64,000 nt of DNA from Onishia taeanensis. GTDB lineage: Bacteria; Pseudomonadota; Gammaproteobacteria; Pseudomonadales; Halomonadaceae. The DNA lies in the NCBI RefSeq assembly GCF_003268885.1, contig NZ_QLSX01000007.1, positions 62,001 to 126,000 on the forward strand, given 5' to 3'. Positions 8,169 to 16,148 of the stretch are shown one piece after another (positions within the stretch are counted from its first letter, which is position 1; every line of letters begins with the position of its first letter). The position numbers were made by a program, and so were the translations under genes. The notes beneath the pieces were generated by a model. That model was not told the DNA's origin, ran no database searches, and saw only the letters and a program-made list of their open reading frames with translations.

Positions 8169-8299
8169 CGGACGCTCTCTCCCTGACGTCGAGCCTTAGG
8201 GTATTCCACTGAGTATAGGTGCAGCGGGCCTCTAGGCTTTCAACGCGAGCGAGATGCAACCGACCGGGTGCGGCTATTGTCCTTTGGCCTCAAACGAAA

Positions 8300-8321
8300 A
8301 CAGCCGCCCGGAGGCGGCTGT
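8300..8321 (-). terminator. Terminator downstream of grxA
   Basis: Perfect nine-base stem ACAGCCGCC / GGCGGCTGT with loop CGGA. On the minus strand it is followed by TTTTCGTTT. It lies about 170 bases after the grxA stop. Confidence 0.7.
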
Positions 8322-8400
8322 ATGGCAGGCAGTCGGCATCTGTATGATTGACCGATTGCCAAGCTATTTGCGAACTCTCAGTGGTCTCTCTAAGAAGAAG

Positions 8401-8460
8401 GTACCTATGCTGTCAGTACCCATGAAGTTTGTACCTATGTAGTAAGTACGTGTTCTTTCT
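8401..8460. repeat. 15-bp tandem array, three to four units
   Basis: Units GTACCTATGCTGTCA, GTACCCATGAAGTTT, GTACCTATGTAGTAA and a partial fourth beginning GTACGTG. The period is exact and the 5' half of each unit is conserved. Confidence 0.75.
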
Positions 8461-8489
8461 CAAGAGTTCGTCTGAAGGGGTCTAGCCTC

Positions 8490-8765
8490 TTACTGCTCTG
8501 CGCCTTCCGGCATCAGGGCGTTGTCGCTAACGTATTGGTTGAACTCGGTGAAGCCACCCACGTGGGTCTGATCAACGAAAATCTGCGGTACGGTTTCGAC
8601 CGGCTTGCCGATGGTCTTTTCCATATCGGCCTTGCTGATGCCTTCTTCATGGATGTCGATATAGCGATAGCCGCTGATGGCGCTGGCATCGCTCAGCTTT
8701 TCGGCGAGTTCTTTGGCGCGAACGCAGAAGGGGCAACCGGGGCGACCGAAGATAACAACAAACAT
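8490..8765 (-). CDS. grxA: Glutaredoxin 1 (GrxA type)
   Basis: A 91-residue dithiol glutaredoxin that reduces protein or mixed disulfides using glutathione. The redox site GCPFC gives Cys11 and Cys14, followed by VRAKELAEKL as in E. coli GrxA. The cis-Pro block ETVPQIFVDQ and the glutathione-binding GGFTEF loop are intact. The start at 8765 is preceded by AAGGAG, and a longer open frame to 8822 has no family similarity. The gene is monocistronic, with a terminator about 170 bases beyond its stop. Confidence 0.93.
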   Translation of the reverse strand: MFVVIFGRPGCPFCVRAKELAEKLSDASAISGYRYIDIHEEGISKADMEKTIGKPVETVPQIFVDQTHVGGFTEFNQYVSDNALMPEGAEQ

Positions 8766-8909
8766 GTAGGGCTCCTTGAATAAGCGTGATAAACGACTGG
8801 TTCGATTTGAATATTGGCACATTGTTCACCAATGCGCCGGGGGATGCCAATAGAGTCTGGCTACGCCAACTATTACAGGCTGCTATAGCGGAGCCGACAG
8901 GCTCCCGGC

Positions 8910-9731
8910 TTAGCCGGTCTCGTGTCGGTCTTCATCGGCGCGCACCAGCAGCTTGGCCAAGTCGCCGTGGATATCTGGGGCACTGACCAGCAGGTTTTCT
9001 CCGTAGAGGTCTTCTGGGATGCTCGACGGGCAGGCATAGAGATGGCCGGTGCGAGCGCCAGCCTCGCGAGCAATCAGGACGCCAGCGGCAAAGTCCCAGG
9101 GAGAGACGCTTTCGTAGTAGGCATCGAGGCGGCCGCAAGCCACATTGCACAGGTCGAGGGCGGCGGCGCCGTTACGGCGCACATCCTGACAGTACTCGAG
9201 TACGGCGGCCAGGCGACGGATCAGCGGCGGTCGACTGTCGCGACGATAGGGAAAGCCGGTGGCCACCAGGCTGTTGGTCAGCTGCGAAGCGCGGCTGACG
9301 CGAATTCTCTCGTCATTGCGCCATGAGCCCTGGCCGCGCACTGCGGTAAAGGTTTCGCCGAGGAAGGGGGCATGGACGACGCCGATCTCGGTGCGGCCAT
9401 CCTTGACCCAGGCGATGGACACCGCCACGTGGGCAAGGCCATGCGCGAAATTGACGGTGCCATCAATGGGGTCCACCACCCAGAGTGCGCCCGACTGCTC
9501 AATGGCGCCGCGATCCGGCGACAGCTCTTCGGTCAGTCGCGCTTCGCCGGGGAAGTGCTCTTCGAGGGCGCGCCCGATCAGGGTGTCGACGGCGACATCG
9601 GTATCCGTCACCAGCTCGTTCCCGGCTTTGTAGCGCTGGGAGAAGTCCTGTGACTGACGGGCGTCGATGATGGCCTGGCCGGCCTGTCTGGCGATGTCGA
9701 TGGCGATCTCGAGGCGTTGGGCAGTCTGCAT
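8910..9731 (-). CDS. Inositol monophosphatase family protein (CysQ/SuhB-like)
   Basis: A Mg-dependent phosphatase of the IMPase superfamily, 273 residues. The metal and phosphate site is complete: Glu68/Glu69 in LTEEL, DPIDGT at 87-92, and the distal PWDFAAG with Asp213. The likely substrate is inositol-1-phosphate or a nucleotide 3'-phosphate; the sequence alone does not decide, and SuhB-type co-factor roles in rRNA transcription are known for relatives. The start at 9731 gives a normal N-terminus, while the open frame continues to 9788. It is a single gene with no operon partner. Confidence 0.85.
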   Translation of the reverse strand: MQTAQRLEIAIDIARQAGQAIIDARQSQDFSQRYKAGNELVTDTDVAVDTLIGRALEEHFPGEARLTEELSPDRGAIEQSGALWVVDPIDGTVNFAHGLAHVAVSIAWVKDGRTEIGVVHAPFLGETFTAVRGQGSWRNDERIRVSRASQLTNSLVATGFPYRRDSRPPLIRRLAAVLEYCQDVRRNGAAALDLCNVACGRLDAYYESVSPWDFAAGVLIAREAGARTGHLYACPSSIPEDLYGENLLVSAPDIHGDLAKLLVRADEDRHETG

Positions 9732-10033
9732 GGCGGCTCCGCAGCGGTGAGGGAAAATTCGTATTGTCGGAAGTTCGCATTCTAGCATTACGTGGCTCTT
9801 ATGGCGTCTCCGCTTGCCGCATATCCCTGTCCATCTCTATATCGCTATTAACGTAGCTTGCCCTGTTTTAGCCCACGCGTTATTCACTGCAGTGCTTGCC
9901 CGCACGGCCTAGGTCTTTCGTCTGAACACCCGTATATGTTGCAGCGCCGCACTGGTGTTTTCCGCAAGCCTCATCGTATGCTGACTTAGGATCTCCGCCT
10001 TGCGGAGTGTCATGCCTTTTACAGGAGTTAGCG
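9732..10033. other. Divergent intergenic region upstream of bdhA
   Basis: About 300 bases. I see no gene, no clear sigma-70 promoter and no repeat beyond a ten-base palindrome CACTGCAGTG at 9885-9894. It must hold the promoters for the two divergent genes. Confidence 0.5.
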
Positions 10034-10810
10034 ATGAGTACCACGTCACAGGAGGCATCTCCGCGCGTTGCCTTGGTCACCGGGACCACCAGCGGTATCG
10101 GGGCAGCAGTGGTCGAGGAATTCTGCCGCCAAGGCCATCAGGTACTGGCGGTGGATTTCAACCCTGATGGTCAGGCAGTGGCTGAAGCGGCTGGCGCGGT
10201 CTTCTTTCAGGCGGATCTGACCGATGGGAATGCGTGCCGTGCGGCGGTGGCTGAGACGCTGCGTCGCTTCGGGCGCCTGGATATCTTGGTCAACAATGCC
10301 GGTATCCAGCATGTGTCCAGCATCGAAGAGTTTCCGGAGGCCAAGTGGCGCCAGATCATCGACCTGATGCTGACCGCGCCCTTCCTGCTGACGCAGGCGG
10401 CCTGGCCGTCGATGCGCGAGGGTGGATGGGGGCGCATCATCAACATCGCTTCGGTGCACGCTCAAGTCGCTTCACCCGGCAAAGCCGCCTACATCAGTGC
10501 CAAACACGGCATGATTGGCCTGACCAAGACCGCGGCGCTGGAGGGGGGCAGTCAGGGCATCACTGCCAACGCTATCTGCCCGGCCTATGTGAAGACGCCG
10601 CTGGTCGATAATCAGATTGCCGACCAGGCCAAGCTCAATGACATGGATGAGCAGCAGGTCATCGAACAGATCATGCTCAAGAATGCCGCGGTCAAACGCC
10701 TGATCGAGCCGGGCGAAGTGGCATCACTGGTCGCCTACCTGGCCTCGGATCTTGCTGGCGCTGTCACCGGGGCGAGCTGGAACATCGACCTGGGCTGGAC
10801 CGCCCAATAA
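10034..10810 (+). CDS. bdhA: 3-hydroxybutyrate dehydrogenase (SDR)
   Basis: Short-chain dehydrogenase of 258 residues that oxidises (R)-3-hydroxybutyrate to acetoacetate with NAD. The cofactor loop GTTSGIG is at 17-23, NNAG at 87-90, and the catalytic Ser140, Tyr153 and Lys157 (YISAK) are intact. The C-terminal signature NIDLGWTAQ is typical for this enzyme. The start at 10034 has AGGAG seven bases upstream. It would feed the scoAB CoA-transferase, although the two loci are about 5 kb apart and separately transcribed. Its 3' end faces roxR across a perfect inverted repeat. Confidence 0.92.
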   Translation: MSTTSQEASPRVALVTGTTSGIGAAVVEEFCRQGHQVLAVDFNPDGQAVAEAAGAVFFQADLTDGNACRAAVAETLRRFGRLDILVNNAGIQHVSSIEEFPEAKWRQIIDLMLTAPFLLTQAAWPSMREGGWGRIINIASVHAQVASPGKAAYISAKHGMIGLTKTAALEGGSQGITANAICPAYVKTPLVDNQIADQAKLNDMDEQQVIEQIMLKNAAVKRLIEPGEVASLVAYLASDLAGAVTGASWNIDLGWTAQ

Positions 10811-10828
10811 CGGTGGCGGCCTGGCTTT

Positions 10829-10865
10829 CCGGTAAGACGCCGGGCCAGGTCTAGCGTCTTACCGG
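10829..10865. terminator. Perfect inverted repeat between bdhA and roxR
   Basis: CCGGTAAGACGC (10829-10840) and GCGTCTTACCGG (10854-10865) are perfect 12-base complements around a 13-base loop. The right arm encodes the last residues of RoxR, whose stop lies in the loop. There is no U-tract; it looks like a shared, possibly Rho-assisted, terminator or 3' stabiliser. Confidence 0.6.
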
Positions 10866-11390
10866 GTGTTTCTGCAGCTTGCGCTGCAGGGTGCGACGGT
10901 GCATGCCCAGCGCCCGAGCCGTCGCCGAGATGTTGCCGTCATGTTCCTGAAGCACCTTCTGGATGTGCTCCCAGGTCACGCGGTTGATCGAAGGGGGGTT
11001 GTCGGCAACCTCGGCATCCGGGTTGCCATCCTGATGCTCCAGGGCCGCCAGGATCTCGTCGGCGTCGGCAGGCTTGCACAGATAGTTTGCTGCGCCGAGT
11101 TTGATCGCCTCCACGGCGGTGGCGATGCTCGAATAGCCGGTCAGCACCACCACTCGGCAGGCCGGAGCCAGCTCGAGCAGCTCCGGCAGAAGCTTCAGCC
11201 CTGAGCTCTGTTCGAGCTTCAGGTCCAGGGTGGCGATCTCGGGCGGTGACTGCCGGGCATGTGTCAGGGCCTGTTCGGCATCGTGGGCCACCATGACATC
11301 GAAACCGCGACGGCTCATGGCCCGCTGCATGACATGGCAGAACATCTCGTCGTCGTCGATGATCAGCAGGCGTTGTGGCGTCTCTGACAT
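10851..11390 (-). CDS. roxR: Redox response regulator, RoxR/RegA/PrrA family
   Basis: A 179-residue response regulator: receiver domain (about 1-120) plus a Fis-type helix-turn-helix (about 140-176). Asp56 (ATLDLKLE) is the phosphorylation site, with the acid pair Asp12/Asp13, Thr84 and Lys106 completing the receiver. The DNA-binding helix GNISATARALGMHRRTLQRK is the near-invariant RegA/PrrA/RoxR signature. Family members control respiratory oxidases and other redox-responsive genes. The sensor roxS is the next gene upstream, with about 155 bases between them that hold a 13-bp tandem array next to the roxS stop. A perfect 12-bp inverted repeat overlaps its stop codon. Confidence 0.9.
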   Translation of the reverse strand: MSETPQRLLIIDDDEMFCHVMQRAMSRRGFDVMVAHDAEQALTHARQSPPEIATLDLKLEQSSGLKLLPELLELAPACRVVVLTGYSSIATAVEAIKLGAANYLCKPADADEILAALEHQDGNPDAEVADNPPSINRVTWEHIQKVLQEHDGNISATARALGMHRRTLQRKLQKHPVRR

Positions 11391-11496
11391 GTTGTCCTCG
11401 TCTCTCTGGTCTTACTGCGTGCCGGGTCGTGCTTGGCATGGTCGGTGTGGTGACATCTTCACGGCGAGGCGGGTGTGTGCCCAGCCTCGTTTTCAG

Positions 11497-11548
11497 CCCT
11501 CTGTCCAAGCCCCTTGTTCACAATCCTCTGTTCACAAACTCTTGTTCA
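11497..11548. repeat. 13-bp tandem array, four units, at the roxS stop codon
   Basis: Units CCCTCTGTCCAAG, CCCCTTGTTCACA, ATCCTCTGTTCAC and AAACTCTTGTTCA. The last unit contains the roxS stop (11546-11548). The array sits in the roxS-roxR gap. Confidence 0.7.
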
Positions 11549-12829
11549 GGCCTGGCCCGTATCCCGTCTGGGCAGCTTGACCTCCGTCAGGGTGCCACCT
11601 TCTTCATGATTGTACAGGCTGACATTGCCACCAAACCGGTTGATCGTGGCATGGGTGAGTACCAGGCCGATTCCCATGCCCTTGGACTTGGTCGATATGA
11701 AGGTTTCACCGAGCTGGTCGGCAATCGACAGGCTGACCCCGGGGCCATGGTCACGAATGTCGAAGATCACCTCGTTGGCATCCCAGTTCAGGCTGATGAC
11801 GATGTTCTCGGGGTTAGCGTCTGCGGCGTTGTTGAGCAGGTTCATCAGCGCCTGCTCCAGGGTCGCATCGACTGCGAGCTCCGGTTTGCCGCGGCGCTCT
11901 GCTATTTCCAGCTTATGACTGACGTCGGGACGCACTACCAGCCAGCGCTGTACCACGCTTGAAAGCCATTCCTCGGCCACGCGACTCTCGGGCTCGCCTA
12001 GACGCCGCCGATCGGCATTGGCGACCAGTTGCTGAAGCCGTGTCTTGCAGGTGTCGACCTGCGTTCTCAGCAGATCGATATCCTCGATCAACTGAGGACG
12101 GTCGCCGGCATCTTGGCGCATCTCCTTGAGTAGCACCGCCATGGTGGATAACGGTGAGCCCAGCTCATGGGCAGTGCCGGCGGCCTGGGTGGCCACCGCC
12201 AGTACCTGTTCGTTGCGCAGCGCAGCCTCGCGTGTGCGAGACAGGGTCTTCTCGCGGCGCCTGAGGGCATGCGCCATCTTGAAAATAAAGAAGGTCACCA
12301 GGCCTGCCGACAGCCCGAAGTTGATCCACATTCCCAGCACATGGAGGCTGATGTTGCTGGCGATCACGCCGTTGCTGAGCTGGGGGACCTGATCGAAAAA
12401 CAGCATCAGGAAGGTGTAACCCGCCATGGCGCCGCTAGCGATGATCCAGGCGTATATCCAGGGCAGGGTCGCGGCGGCAATGGTCACCGGTACCAGGTAG
12501 TAACTGATGAAGGGGTTGGTGGAGCCGCCGGTGAAGTAGAAAAGCAGGGTGAGGCCAGTGACATCGACCATCAGGTGCAGCAGGTATTCAGTGTCGGTGA
12601 CGGCCCGCGGCCGGCCTAGCCGCCACCAGGTAGCAACGTTCATGAGCCCCATGGCCACGATCACGCTAATGATCGGCAGCACGCGTAGCTGAAAGCCCAG
12701 CACTTCAATGCCGAAGATGATGGCCCCCAGAAAACCGGTCCAGGTGATACCGCGGACGATCGTCAGTCTCACCAAGTTGCGATTAGGGGTCGACAGGGGT
12801 AGCGGCAGGGCGGCTTGAGCTGCTTGCAT
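11546..12829 (-). CDS. roxS: Redox sensor histidine kinase, RoxS/RegB/PrrB family
   Basis: Membrane sensor kinase of 427 residues, partner of RoxR. About six hydrophobic helices span residues 25-185. The ubiquinone-binding motif GGSTNPF is at 101-107. The H-box is AAGTAHELGSP with His221, and the ATP-binding domain (N and G boxes RDHGPGVS and KGMGIGL) follows to the end. Cys261 lies exactly 40 residues after the phosphorylated His, the same distance as His225 to the redox-active Cys265 of Rhodobacter RegB. Quinone state and cysteine oxidation are therefore likely inputs. The start at 12829 has a GGAG-type site; the frame is open to 12985. Confidence 0.9.
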   Translation of the reverse strand: MQAAQAALPLPLSTPNRNLVRLTIVRGITWTGFLGAIIFGIEVLGFQLRVLPIISVIVAMGLMNVATWWRLGRPRAVTDTEYLLHLMVDVTGLTLLFYFTGGSTNPFISYYLVPVTIAAATLPWIYAWIIASGAMAGYTFLMLFFDQVPQLSNGVIASNISLHVLGMWINFGLSAGLVTFFIFKMAHALRRREKTLSRTREAALRNEQVLAVATQAAGTAHELGSPLSTMAVLLKEMRQDAGDRPQLIEDIDLLRTQVDTCKTRLQQLVANADRRRLGEPESRVAEEWLSSVVQRWLVVRPDVSHKLEIAERRGKPELAVDATLEQALMNLLNNAADANPENIVISLNWDANEVIFDIRDHGPGVSLSIADQLGETFISTKSKGMGIGLVLTHATINRFGGNVSLYNHEEGGTLTEVKLPRRDTGQA

Positions 12830-12922
12830 GATGGCTCCGGTCCGAGGGTGGCTGCATGATACCGCAAACCCTGATAGCTGCATCAGTTGGCGTGAAAGGT
12901 GGGGGCCGGTGTTGCATAAAAA

Positions 12923-12952
12923 AATGCCGCAACCCTGCAAGGTTGCGGCATT
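12923..12952 (-). terminator. Terminator of the small motility-type gene
   Basis: Perfect 12-base stem AATGCCGCAACC / GGTTGCGGCATT with a six-base loop. On the minus strand a T-run follows (the A-run from 12918). It lies about 45 bases after the 12998 stop. Confidence 0.88.
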
Positions 12953-12997
12953 GCTGATTAAGGGTGCCGAGCAAGGCACCCCCATCAGCGTTGGCGA

Positions 12998-13222
12998 TCA
13001 GGCGTAGGTGTTGACCTGCGTACCCATGGTGCCTGATTGGGCCAATTCACCTTGCGGGGCAACCGCTTGGCCAGGCGGTGTGACAGCCTCCATCAGCTGA
13101 TTGATGTGCGATGCCTGAGTATCCAGGTTTTCCCTGAACATTTCGGCTTGTGCCTGCTGACTGCTGTTGAACTGCTGCAGCGCCATGGCCATGCCGACCG
13201 TGCCATTGATGGATGCATCCAT
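12998..13222 (-). CDS. Small YjfB-like putative motility protein
   Basis: A 74-residue protein without signal peptide or membrane helix, rich in Gln, Ala and Met. Its opening MDASINGTVGMAMALQQF and the following amphipathic helix resemble the YjfB 'putative motility protein' family; similarity is judged by eye and is moderate. Supporting context is the FliA-like promoter 46 bases upstream (TACA-N15-GCCGATAG). AAGGA precedes the ATG at 13222, and a strong terminator follows, so the gene forms its own transcription unit. No other flagellar gene is in the window. The molecular role is unknown. Confidence 0.65.
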   Translation of the reverse strand: MDASINGTVGMAMALQQFNSSQQAQAEMFRENLDTQASHINQLMEAVTPPGQAVAPQGELAQSGTMGTQVNTYA

Positions 13223-13267
13223 AGAGTGTTCCTTCTGTTGCGGATGAATTTGGGTACATCGCTATGT

Positions 13268-13294
13268 CTATCGGCGTATTCGTCCCTATCTGTA
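13268..13294 (-). promoter_or_regulatory. FliA (sigma-28) type promoter for the small motility-type gene
   Basis: On the minus strand: TACA (13291-13294), exactly 15 bases, then GCCGATAG (13268-13275). The consensus is TAAA-N15-GCCGATAA, so ten of twelve bases match. The start codon is 46 bases downstream. Confidence 0.6.
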
Positions 13295-13519
13295 ATCCTA
13301 CTCTTCACTAGTCTGTTGGCCAGCCTGCTAAATGGATAGACCTCGAAGTAGTACGCCGCCGAACAGCCGGTTACTCGCTTGCGACCGCTGCTCGGGAATG
13401 GGCTGGTGATCTGCAGGAAGTCCTTGTTCGAACGTCAGGATGAGCGAGGTACATGAGCAAGGTGTCGAGTAGGGTGGGATTAAAAAAGGCCAGGATAATA
13501 ACGTCCCTAGATGGGCCAA

Positions 13520-13548
13520 TTGGGCCGTTGCGCTGGGAGTGTTAAGAT
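13520..13548 (+). promoter_or_regulatory. Candidate sigma-70 promoter for prfC
   Basis: TTGGGC, a 17-base spacer, then TAAGAT. The match is moderate; it lies about 50 bases before the prfC start. Confidence 0.35.
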
Positions 13549-13599
13549 AGCGCCATCTTTTGGCCCTGTGGCCAGCCACCTCTAGCAGTGACGGATTTC

Positions 13600-15183
13600 A
13601 TGAGCGAGCTTGAGACTCAAGTCGATCTGCGACGCACCTTCGCGATCATCTCCCACCCCGACGCGGGCAAGACCACCATCACCGAGAAAATGCTGCTGTT
13701 CGGGAACGCCATCCAGATGGCGGGTTCCGTGAAGAGCAAGCGCAATGACCGCCATGCCACTTCCGACTGGATGAAGATGGAGCAGGAGCGCGGCATCTCG
13801 GTGACTACCTCGGTGATGCAGTTCCCCTACAAGGGACGTATCGTCAATCTACTCGATACCCCGGGCCACGAGGACTTCTCCGAGGATACCTACCGCACGC
13901 TGACCGCAGTGGACTCGGCGCTGATGGTCATCGACGGTGCCAAGGGCGTCGAGGACCGTACCATCAAGCTGATGGATGTCTGTCGCCTGCGTACCACGCC
14001 GATCCTCACCTTCATCAACAAGATGGACCGCGATACTCGCGACCCCATCGAGGTGATGGACGAAGTCGAGACGGTGCTCAATATCCAGTGTGCGCCCATG
14101 ACCTGGCCGATCGGCATGGGGCGTCATTTCCGTGGGGTTTATCACCTCTACAACGACGTCATCCACCTCTACAAGCAGGGGCAGGGCAGCCGCATTCCCG
14201 AGGATGTACGCATCGAGGGACTCGATAGTGCCGAGGTCGATGAGGTCCTGGGTGAGTCCCAGGCCGAGGAACTGCGGATGGAGGTCGAGCTGGTTCGTGG
14301 CGCCTCCCATGAGTTCGATCTTGACGCCTATCGTCGCGGCGAACTGACGCCCGTCTACTTCGGCACCGCCATGGGCAATTTCGGCGTCCGTGAGATGCTG
14401 GATGGCTTCGTCGAGTATGCACCGACGCCACAGCCCCGTGAGACCGATTCGCGTGAGGTGGATGCCAACGACGAGCGTTTCACCGGCTTCGTGTTCAAGA
14501 TTCAGGCCAATATGGATCCCAAGCACCGCGACCGGGTGGCCTTCCTGCGAGTCTGTTCCGGCAAGTACGACCGCAACATGAAGATGCGTCACGTGCGTAT
14601 CGGCAAGGATGTCAAAGTGCCCGACGCCTTGACCTTCATGGCTTCGGATCGTGCGCATGTGGAAGAGGCCTGGCCCGGCGATATCATCGGCCTGCATAAC
14701 CACGGCACCATCCAGATCGGCGATACCTTCACGGTCGGCGAGGACATGCGTTTCACCGGTATTCCGCACTTTGCGCCGGAGCTGTTCAAGCGCGTACGCC
14801 TCAAGGACCCGCTGAAGATGAAGGCGCTGCAGAAGGGCCTTCAGCAGCTCTCCGAGGAAGGTGCCACTCAGGTTTTCATGCCCCTGGACAACAACGACCT
14901 GATCCTCGGCGCTGTGGGTACGCTGCAGTTCGACGTGGTCGCCCACCGGCTCAAGGAAGAGTACAAGGTCGATTGCCTCTATGAGGGGGTCAACGTTCAG
15001 ACGGCTCGCTGGATCTATTGCGATGATCCCAAGAAGCTCGACGAGTTCAAACGCAAGGCGAGCACCAACCTGGCCTATGATGGCGGCGGCTGTTTGACCT
15101 ATATCGCGCCGACCCGCGTCAACCTGCAGATGACCCAGGAACGCTGGCCGGATATCCGCTTCAGCGCGACACGCGAGCACTAA
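13600..15183 (+). CDS. prfC: Peptide chain release factor 3
   Basis: Translational GTPase of 527 residues that removes RF1/RF2 from the ribosome after termination. The G1 motif (about 18-26, SHPDAGKTT), DTPGHED and NKMD boxes are intact, and the length matches the family (about 528). The ATG at 13600 gives the standard N-terminus MSELETQV; an in-frame GTG at 13588 is less likely. tatD follows after a gap of about 40 bases that begins with a 14-bp tandem duplication at the stop codon. Confidence 0.96.
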   Translation: MSELETQVDLRRTFAIISHPDAGKTTITEKMLLFGNAIQMAGSVKSKRNDRHATSDWMKMEQERGISVTTSVMQFPYKGRIVNLLDTPGHEDFSEDTYRTLTAVDSALMVIDGAKGVEDRTIKLMDVCRLRTTPILTFINKMDRDTRDPIEVMDEVETVLNIQCAPMTWPIGMGRHFRGVYHLYNDVIHLYKQGQGSRIPEDVRIEGLDSAEVDEVLGESQAEELRMEVELVRGASHEFDLDAYRRGELTPVYFGTAMGNFGVREMLDGFVEYAPTPQPRETDSREVDANDERFTGFVFKIQANMDPKHRDRVAFLRVCSGKYDRNMKMRHVRIGKDVKVPDALTFMASDRAHVEEAWPGDIIGLHNHGTIQIGDTFTVGEDMRFTGIPHFAPELFKRVRLKDPLKMKALQKGLQQLSEEGATQVFMPLDNNDLILGAVGTLQFDVVAHRLKEEYKVDCLYEGVNVQTARWIYCDDPKKLDEFKRKASTNLAYDGGGCLTYIAPTRVNLQMTQERWPDIRFSATREH

Positions 15184-15214
15184 TGCCTAAGCCCTAATTC
15201 CTAAGCACTAAGCC
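15181..15214. repeat. 14-bp tandem duplication at the prfC stop codon
   Basis: TAATGCCTAAGCCC, TAATTCCTAAGCAC, then TAAGCC partial. The first unit begins with the prfC stop codon and the array runs into the tatD leader. Confidence 0.55.
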
Positions 15215-15224
15215 GGCCCTCAAT

Positions 15225-16043
15225 ATGCTCATTGACGCCCACTGTCACCTGGATTTCCCCGATTTCGACGTCGACCGCGAGGCGGTGTTCGAGCGGGCCA
15301 GGGCGGTGGGCGTCGAGCATTTCGTGGTGCCGGGCACGACGCGGGCTCGGTGGCCGTCCGTGCTGGCGCTGGGGAGGCGGGTTGATACGAGTGTTTGTTT
15401 GGGGCTGCATCCCTATTTTCTCGACGATCACTGCGTGAATGCTAGCCGCTTTGACCCCCATCGCTTGGGTGCCCGCCAGTTGGATGGAGATGACGACCTG
15501 GTTGCTCTGGAGGCGGCGCTCGACGCACATCCTGAGGTCGTGGCGGTGGGGGAGTGTGGCATCGATGCCCGCTTCGAGAACACCTTGGGCGCCCAGTGGG
15601 TGCTATTCAAGGCGCAGCTTCGAATCGCCAAGGCACGCCATTTGCCGGTGGTGATCCACTGCGTGCATGCCAACGACCAGGTAGCCAAGTGCCTCAAGGA
15701 AGTCGGTCTGCCGGCGGGCGGACTGATCCACGCCTTTGCCGGCAGTCTGCAGCAGGCACAGCGGTTTCTGGCACTGGGTTTCGTGCTGGGACTTGGCGGG
15801 GCGGTGACCCACGAGCGGGCACAGCGCCTAAGGCGCTGCGTGGCGGCTTTGCCAGAAGATGGCTTTGTGCTGGAAACCGACAGCCCTGACATGCCGCCGG
15901 CGGGCTTCAAGGGCGAGCGTAACGAGCCGGCAAGGCTTGCGCGAATCGCCGCTGACGTCGCCGCACTGCGTCATATCTCTCGCGCCACGCTGGAAAAGGC
16001 CACTACGGCCAACGCGGTGCGAGTCTTCAGGCTGGCCGGCTAG
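15225..16043 (+). CDS. TatD-family metal-dependent hydrolase (YjjV-like)
   Basis: A 272-residue TIM-barrel hydrolase of the TatD family (putative deoxyribonuclease or deacylase). Metal ligands are visible: His6 and His8 in DAHCHLD, Glu in VGECGID, His in VIHCVHA, and Asp in ETDSPDMPP. The region after the first strand is closer to YjjV than to TatD proper. It lies about 40 bases behind prfC and is probably co-transcribed; this prfC-yjjV link is also known in enterics. It converges on ygfZ. Confidence 0.88.
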   Translation: MLIDAHCHLDFPDFDVDREAVFERARAVGVEHFVVPGTTRARWPSVLALGRRVDTSVCLGLHPYFLDDHCVNASRFDPHRLGARQLDGDDDLVALEAALDAHPEVVAVGECGIDARFENTLGAQWVLFKAQLRIAKARHLPVVIHCVHANDQVAKCLKEVGLPAGGLIHAFAGSLQQAQRFLALGFVLGLGGAVTHERAQRLRRCVAALPEDGFVLETDSPDMPPAGFKGERNEPARLARIAADVAALRHISRATLEKATTANAVRVFRLAG

Positions 16044-16109
16044 CGAGGGATTGGCATCCTGTTGGTCTGGCTGGCAGATGGTAGGGATGCCATATGATTC
16101 CGCCGGGCC

Positions 16110-16148
16110 AGCCCTTGTGAGGAGCCCTTGTGATCAGCCCTTGTGAGT
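16110..16148. repeat. 13-bp tandem triplication overlapping the 3' end of ygfZ
   Basis: AGCCCTTGTGAGG, AGCCCTTGTGATC, AGCCCTTGTGAGT: an 11-base core repeated three times at exact 13-base spacing. The third unit encodes the last residues of YgfZ, and the stop lies at the junction of units two and three. Confidence 0.85.

Larger units (their letters stand above)
8169..8489. other. Intergenic region between the DUF1338 gene and grxA
   Basis: About 320 bases with no gene seen. It holds the grxA-side terminator (8300-8321) and a 15-bp tandem array (8401-8460). Confidence 0.6.
13223..13599. other. Divergent intergenic region upstream of prfC
   Basis: About 380 bases containing the FliA-like promoter (minus strand) and a candidate prfC promoter (13520-13548). 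No further gene is seen. Confidence 0.6.

Noticed and set aside
13849-15180. A 443-codon minus-strand frame opposite prfC
   Set aside because: Shadow of prfC; no family similarity or ribosome site.
16044-16133. GGCATCC...GGATGCC as a tatD/ygfZ terminator
   Set aside because: The arms are only seven bases, the loop is about 25 bases and there is no T-run.
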